Source: Amphiura filiformis
Taxonomy: Eukaryota > Echinodermata > Ophiuroidea > Amphilepidida > Amphiuridae
DNA length: 64,000 nt
NCBI RefSeq assembly: GCF_039555335.1
Contig: NC_092642.1
Location: 63,591,776 to 63,655,775 of the forward strand
Direction of reading: 5' to 3'
In this document: positions 58,552-64,000 of the stretch, piece by piece
Position numbering within the stretch: the first letter of the stretch is position 1
How the letters are laid out: each line of letters begins with the position of its first letter
Notes under the pieces: generated by a model
What the model was told of the DNA's origin: nothing
Databases searched by the model: none
The model's input: only the letters and a program-made list of their open reading frames with translations
Made by a program: the position numbers and the translations under genes

Positions 58552-59848
58552 CTGTAAAAAGAAAGAAGAGAAAGAATAGGTGTAAACAACTTCAATATAA
58601 ACTAGGTTCACAGATTGTACTTACTGTAAGCTTAGCCTAGCTTATGCAAGCTTATGCATAGCCTAGGCTCTTACTTGGTCATGCCTAGGCAGAAAAGGCA
58701 TTCACACTTAGGCTTCTATAATGAGTATAGTGAAAGTGTTTTCTTACCGAATCTCAGAGGTATGTAATCAACTAATCATGCTAATTGAACCGAAGTGGAC
58801 ATTGATATCGTGTATTGCAATAGATCGTCTTGAACCGAATGTCGCCCAATGTCAATTGTTTTTCAAACGAATTTCTAAAATTGTTTATTTCGGAGATTAA
58901 CTAATTATTTACTATTTGACAGTAGAAGTTATCAGATTGGAAATCTATTCCTGATCTGGTCAAGGAAAGGCTTCATCAAGCCAGCACTTTTCCGTTGCTC
59001 AATATCCAGTCACAATGTACGGACCGTTTTTGGAAAGGCCGTCCTGATAAGCTTTCCGTAGCCGTGTAACTAGCCTAAAGAAAAATACTTGTTTATTCAA
59101 AAAGAAGACCAAAATATCGATGTAGAGGTATATACAATAAATATTGACTGCCTTTTACTGGGAAATGTTGAATTTAGTCCCCACAAGGTTTCAGATCATA
59201 TTTGGAAATAGATTCATCATTTCCGTTAGGAGCAAATCAATATTTTACATACTATTTATAGACGCGTACAGCGAAAATTTAAAACGAGACATTTAGAAAG
59301 TCTTTAAACAGCTTCATTAGAACTTCAATTATGACCTGTAAATGCTGTAAAGTAAATGCAGGACATTAAACGCTTGTCGCCACAGCGACTATAGTCTTCT
59401 GACATGACCGGCCATGCCGACTGTAATGAGATGGATTATGATGTTAGGTGAACTTATTGGCATTCGATTGCAATTATCATTGGTATGTCAGTCTCATGTA
59501 TCATGGACTGACAACAACCTCCATACTTCTATACATCTAGCAAAGGAACTGTGATCATGATGATGATTACAAGGGCCACCCACTCAAGAAATACACTGTA
59601 TACATACGTGACCAAGTTGGCGATCGGGCATGAAATGCGCCCAACTCGGTGACCAGAAAGGTGCGATAATGAATTTCACGATTCAAAATATTCACACAGA
59701 TATTGGCAAGTGTATATTGTCAAGACGGACAGGCGTCACGCTTGCGATCGTCCGCGAGCGATTTTGGTTCTCGTCTGCGCTTTCCCGCTCAAACGATTTA
59801 TTCAGTGCGGAAAATAACATGCTGCATTTGTCGCAACGGAAAAGATCC
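58552..59848 (-). other. SK channel intron, proximal part
   Basis: Follows the acceptor at 58552-58561. A nested short palindrome built on AAGCTTATGCA and AGCCTAGGCT lies at about 58627-58672. No upstream SK exon recognised. A hairpin CCAAGTTGGCG/CGCCCAACTCGG lies near 59612-59650. Confidence 0.55.
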
Positions 59849-59850
59849 TA

Positions 59851-60661
59851 CAGGGTGAGTCAAAAAAGTGCAATAGAACAAAGAATCTATGCAAGAGTCA
59901 AGTCGAACTTTCCCATTATTGAAAAAGTATATAAATGCCACACTCAATAGCCACCTTCTTTGAAAATATGAGGTGAATCACGACTACCGTTTAATATTTA
60001 TGAGTCCTTTTGCTGCGATACCCAATTTCGTTATTTGTCCACGAGATGCCATGTATTTTGAATGAGAGCACACAGTGCGGTAAAGACACCAGCTCTGAAA
60101 CTGACTTTTAATTTAAATAAGGTTGATTTTTGCCTTATTTTAATTTCTTTTTTCTGTTCAAACAAACTTTCTAACATTATTTATCCTTCAAACCTCAAAC
60201 TCAAGTGTTTTTATAATCCCAATATGTCCAACTTACTGGATATTTTGTAATTCACTCCACTTCAATGTGCGCGCATTTCATTTTGACATTTGAAAAACCC
60301 GCCTAAAAATGTGTATGTCTTTGATAGAGAATAAACATCTTTAAAGTAAAGGTAAATTGAAAATAACAAATAATGTTTCTCCTTAAAGTAGACCAAGGGC
60401 AATAACACTTTGGTGTTTCATTTTATTCCAATGCCAATATGCATGTTCCATATCTACCTTACACAGAGTGGGCTGACATTCAAATTTTAGATCTCTCTTG
60501 GACAAACATTGAAATTGGGTATCACTATAAAATGTGTTAATGGTAAATGCTAATTTGGTTTTTTCACACAAGGTCACTAATGGATATATCATATATAAAA
60601 TGTTTTAAAACCTAAAAGATTCAACTCGGTTCTTAAATAAAATGGAATTGCATCCACCCTG
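59851..60661. mobile_element. Possible mariner-like element, 811 bp, TA-flanked
   Basis: Starts CAGGGTGAGTCAAAAAAGTG and ends CATCCACCCTG. TA flanks both ends (59849-59850, 60662-60663). Only about 7 terminal bases are clearly inverted (CAGGGTG), so support rests on ends plus TA. No transposase frame recognised. Confidence 0.45.
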
Positions 60662-60705
60662 TATAAGACGGTTAGCCTTACGTGTAAAACTATCCCAACA
60701 ATAGA

Positions 60706-60804
60706 GAGCTTGCGATTTCCAAACGTACGTATCAAACGGCCGTGCATCTATTCAAATGATTATGAATAGATTTGACGGGCGTACGATTTAGAAATCGGAA
60801 GCTC
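60706..60804. mobile_element. Foldback miniature element, 99 bp
   Basis: GAGCTTGCGATTTCCAAACG pairs with GTACGATTTAGAAATCGGAA plus GCTC; inner arms ATCTATTCA and TGAATAGAT meet near the centre. Confidence 0.7.
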
Positions 60805-62126
60805 ATAATGTGTCAATATTGATTTACTGCATGTTGGACAATGTGGGTTTTAGTGAAATTACTCGAAATGGTCAAATATCAAGTTTAGAGTGTATGTAAT
60901 TTTAAAATGTCGGCGACACGTGCTAGAATAATATAGGTCATTCACAGGAGGGGCTAAGTCATTACTCGTATAATGTAAAGACCACATTACCATTACAATA
61001 TTCCAGAAGCCCAGGTCTAGTTACCGGCCTAGATTTGCCTAGAGTATACAGATATCTCATGATTCCGTGTATACACATGCTTCATATTTATAATAATATT
61101 ATTAAATTCATTAGAATTATTATTATGCAAAACAATTATATAGGGTTTCTGCATCTAAGATATTACAACAATGTAGTAAGAAAGGGAAAGGCCAACATGA
61201 AATGAAACAAAAACTGCAACACAAATAGCGGTTTACTTTTTTCAATCCTAAATGCTCTAAATGCATGAAATACGACGACCTCGAATGACCCGGTTTGAAC
61301 CAGGTCATCCTTGATCGAGTAATTAACCTCTTACTCATGAAATGCATTGCAGTATTGTTAGCATAGTAGAGTAGCGTCGGCATTGTAATCGGAGTATACA
61401 ACTCACATGCAACAAATTTTCTTTCTGATCTTAAAATGTACATCTGTGTCTACTGAACATAATAACGCTACTCTACTATTCAACTCATTACATTGCATAC
61501 AATTAGTGCAAGTTTGTGCAAAACGTGACAGCAGCTAATATACATGGCATTGGTGTTAGATAATTAATGCAAAATATTAATGGCGCAAAAGTATAGGCTA
61601 TAGTATGTGGTATTGTAGATTAGTATTACGAACAAAGCTCAATTGACAACACGGAACAGAAATTATGCGCTGAAAGATTAATGAAGAGGCAAATGAAAAA
61701 AGAAATAATATAAATGAAAAACTTCACGTGCAAATGTGAATATCAATGCAATGTGTTCCGCTTGTGATTCCATGCTAAGGATAAATGGTGTTACAAGATT
61801 GTTAACGAAAGATGCACCAATTTGGTATGAGGAATAGGACGACAGACGTGATAGGTAAATTATTCATAACTATCTTTTCTTACATGTCCGGACCGTATAG
61901 AGGTTGTGCAAATGACGTATCATACCGCAAATATGGCGGACTACTCAAATGCATTCAACATTAAAGCATGATTGCATCTACCGCGACAGTTCGTCTCACA
62001 CATTATAACAATTGCACTACGATCAAATAGGTTGATGACAACATTTGATTGAATGGACTGCACTGCGTCATGATTACGGTGAAGGACACTGGTTCAATTC
62101 CTTTGTTTGGCGCCAAACAACCTCTA
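60805..62126. other. SK channel intron, no gene recognised
   Basis: An imperfect inverted pair (ATAGTAGAGTAGCGT at about 61360 with ACGCTACTCTACTAT at about 61467) encloses a 106-codon minus frame without recognisable domain. A tRNA-like box B GGTTCAATTCC lies near 62091, with no convincing box A. Confidence 0.5.
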
Positions 62127-62128
62127 TA

Positions 62129-62690
62129 GACGAATCCATTTTCACGCATCCCTACACGTCAATGGCAGCCATTACTGGGTCCCCCTTAGGTTTATTCCAC
62201 CTAAAATGTGAAATAATGTGGCCTTGGCGGGGATTGTTTTGCATTTCAGCGTTTTGAATTCCATGTATCGGTAGAGCATGATGAAAAACATCCACAGTCC
62301 AAATTTGGTGGGAATCAGATCATGAGGGCCCGAGGGCCGCATGAATACCTAATTAGCCCCATTGAAATCAGTGTAAATTGGCCTGGTTCCAAACAGTTAT
62401 GAACCAGGCCAATTTACACTGATTTCAATGGGGCTAATTAGGTATTCATGCGGCCATATCTCGGGCCCTCATGATCCGATTCCCACCAAATTTGGACTGT
62501 GGATGTTTTTCATTATGTTCTACTGAAATATGGTCATGAAAATGCTGAAATGCAAAAAAGATAATTTTATGACGTCACACTTCGGTACTCTATTAAACTG
62601 CATTCCATCACCCGTGTTACACGTAGACAAAAGAATGATGAAAGTTTACAACACAATACAATTCAACATTCAAGTCAATGCATGTATTAT
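62129..62690 (-). mobile_element. Partial second copy of the 8362-8884 element, interrupted
   Basis: GACGAATCCA at 62129, preceded by TA, begins a reverse-orientation match to the right half of 8362-8884: ACGCATCCCTACAC, TGGGTCCCC, AAAATGTGAAAT, GGCCTTGGCGG. After the palindrome 62237-62557 the match resumes: AAACTGCATTCCATCACCCG, GTAGACAAAAGAA, GTTTACAACACAATACA. The other terminus is not found. Confidence 0.75.
62237..62557. mobile_element. Long near-perfect palindrome, 321 bp
   Basis: Arms of about 145-155 bp: TTTTGCATTTCAGC with its complement at the outer edge, AACATCCACAGTCCAAATTT in the middle, and an apparently exact inner arm (GAATACCTAATTAGCCCCAT, then AAATTGGCCTGGTTC) around an 11-bp loop. 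Inserted in the copy of the 8362-8884 element. A transcript would form a long hairpin. Confidence 0.92.
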
Positions 62691-62739
62691 AGTGAAAGAT
62701 GATGTATACCCTCAGTCATCGGGGAAAGGTTCAAATTGT

Positions 62740-63025
62740 AATGAATTAAATCTGGTCAACCAGAAAGACCATATTCTGGTTAAATTGAATCACCGACGTT
62801 GCGGCCAAAACCTTTGGCCTTCAGCTGGATAAATGACCTACATGACCTAGGGTCGTCCCAGGTCAAACGGTGAGGAAGTTTCTTGATGACCCGATCCAAA
62901 CCATGTAACTTCAAGAAACTTCCTTGTCGTTTGACCTCGTACGACCCTAGGTCATCCACCCAGCTGATGGTCAAATGTTTTGGCTGCAATGTTGGTGAAT
63001 TCGTCTAACCAAAAAAGCGAGTTTT
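62740..63025. mobile_element. Second large palindrome, about 285 bp
   Basis: Inner arms GGTCAAACGGTGAGGAAGTT and AACTTCCTTGTCGTTTGACC; middle blocks GACCTAGGGTCGT with ACGACCCTAGGTC; outer CAGCTGGATAAATGAC with CATCCACCCAGCTG, and GCCAAAAC blocks further out. Left of it CTGGTCAACCAGAAAGACC may be part of the same structure. Confidence 0.8.
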
Positions 63026-64000
63026 CTGGTTTAATTAATCACAGTAGTGAGAGACTCTTATTGGAATCGTGACCCCACAGGTTAATTTAATGGCATCGTG
63101 TATGATCTTCCGCCTTAAGGAATAAATAATACAAAGAGCCATCGGTACATATCGGGATACCGATAGTTCTATGGGGCCAAAATAAACGTAGTGCCTTATC
63201 ATGGGTTACTGTAATCCATAGTAAAGAATAACCACAATTCCAATACAACGTTCAATCACTTAATTTGTCATTGCAGTGATGTCAACAATTGACTTTACGC
63301 AGTGGGTATGTCTACATTTACTATTAATATTCCTCAGTTTTGACTTGCTAGTGAAAGGTAATGGTATCTATGTTTGTATTAAAGGGAACATAAATCAATT
63401 TTGTTTTAAGATTATTTCCTTTTGTGACTTATTATGGTACTGTTCGGATCTTAAAATTAAATTGTTGTACTAAACAAGTTATATCTTCCTCAGTCACAGT
63501 GCTTGAAAAGTACACCTCTTACAACGACGGGTTTAAGTTTGTTTTAAAACAAGATAAATTACCATTCTTTTAGCATGTTTAGTTTTAGTTTTTAGTTTTA
63601 GATAGCATGCTATCAGATACAATATAATATTACAACTTGCATACAGCGTCACTACAAGAGCTCTTCTAAAATTGTCAAGATTGATTTGTTTATCTACCAA
63701 AACACTGAAAGAAGGAGAAGACCTATTCTTAAAGCGGCTAGAAACGTATTTCTTACACTTTTGTAAGAGAGATAAATATGCATGTCAGGTAAACACAATA
63801 ACCATCCAATGCTATTGGACAATGATTTCTAAGGATTTTCTTTTCAGTATCTGATACGTATATAATATTTGCACTTTTAAAGCGAAGAAACACATGAAAT
63901 GACGAATTCCAAAATGCTCTAATGTGGATACATGTAATGTGAAAAGATGGCAAGTGGAACCAGGCTGAAATTGTTAACAGAGTGTTGCAACAACATGCAA
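63026..64000. other. SK channel intron, no gene recognised
   Basis: Frames of 60-66 codons on both strands overlap near 63672-63953 without recognisable domains; none matches SK channel exons. Short hairpins only (ATCGGTACATATCGGGATACCGAT near 63140). Confidence 0.5.

Noticed and set aside
62045..62110. tRNA-like sequence with GGTTCAATTCC
   Set aside because: Only a box B-like motif; no box A at the right distance and no cloverleaf.
58612..64000. Upstream SK channel exons (pore, calmodulin-binding) in the right-hand flank
   Set aside because: Scanned the minus-strand frames for known SK sequence order and found none; they are probably outside the window.

Overview
This window reads as nuclear DNA of an animal, most likely a marine deuterostome invertebrate of echinoderm type. 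The evidence: a recognisable last exon of an SK-type (KCNN) potassium channel, GT-AG introns that preserve reading frame, CR1/L2-like LINE fragments, a Helitron-like end, dense terminal-inverted-repeat (TIR) elements, and frequent short GGCCTA-type motifs. I cannot name the species from sequence alone. There are no operons or bacterial gene layouts.

Coding content is small. (1) A minus-strand gene at about 3.9-4.7 kb has two consecutive exons of a class III extradiol dioxygenase (LigB-like) domain; splicing them keeps frame exactly across a conserved-looking block, and the rest of the gene should lie beyond the left edge. (2) A minus-strand terminal exon at 57,994-58,551 encodes the C-terminal coiled coil plus a Gln/Pro-rich tail of an SK calcium-activated potassium channel; its upstream exons should lie beyond the right edge. 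(3) Two weaker candidates are first coding exons with promoter-like surroundings, at 34,276 (+) and 54,858 (+). All other long open frames are explained by simple repeats, mobile elements, antisense shadows or chance.

Layout. 0-3.4 kb: a frame-broken LINE whose 3' tail is split by two TA-flanked elements sharing one TA. 3.4-4.8 kb: dispersed repeat and the LigB-like gene. 4.8-7.1 kb: a long TIR element holding a TAAA microsatellite, then a shorter TIR element. 8-15.6 kb: diverged duplicated segments, one carrying an insertion that its paralogue lacks. 15.6-18.1 kb: a hairpin-rich satellite of about 170-200 bp units. 20.3-21.1 kb: a LINE 3' fragment split by a hAT-like miniature element. 22.9-26.7 kb: a probable non-autonomous Helitron. 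27.9-29.5 kb: a TIR element with an 8-bp target duplication. 33.8-35.7 kb: repeats, a candidate promoter and exon, and a long A-rich tract. 38.4-41.7 kb: a nearly pure 37-bp satellite of about 89 units. 42-45.5 kb: a composite structure bounded by inverted arms of about 195 bp. 47-56.3 kb: a run of miniature TIR or foldback elements. 56.3-64 kb: the 3' end and a large intron of the SK channel gene, carrying further palindromic elements.

The genes here do not form a pathway. What unites the window is layered insertion: several elements sit inside others, giving relative ages. The best leads are the LigB-like animal gene, the shared-TA nesting, a histone-type 3' stem-loop inside a mariner-like element, two copies of one element each invaded by a different palindrome, and the 37-bp satellite.
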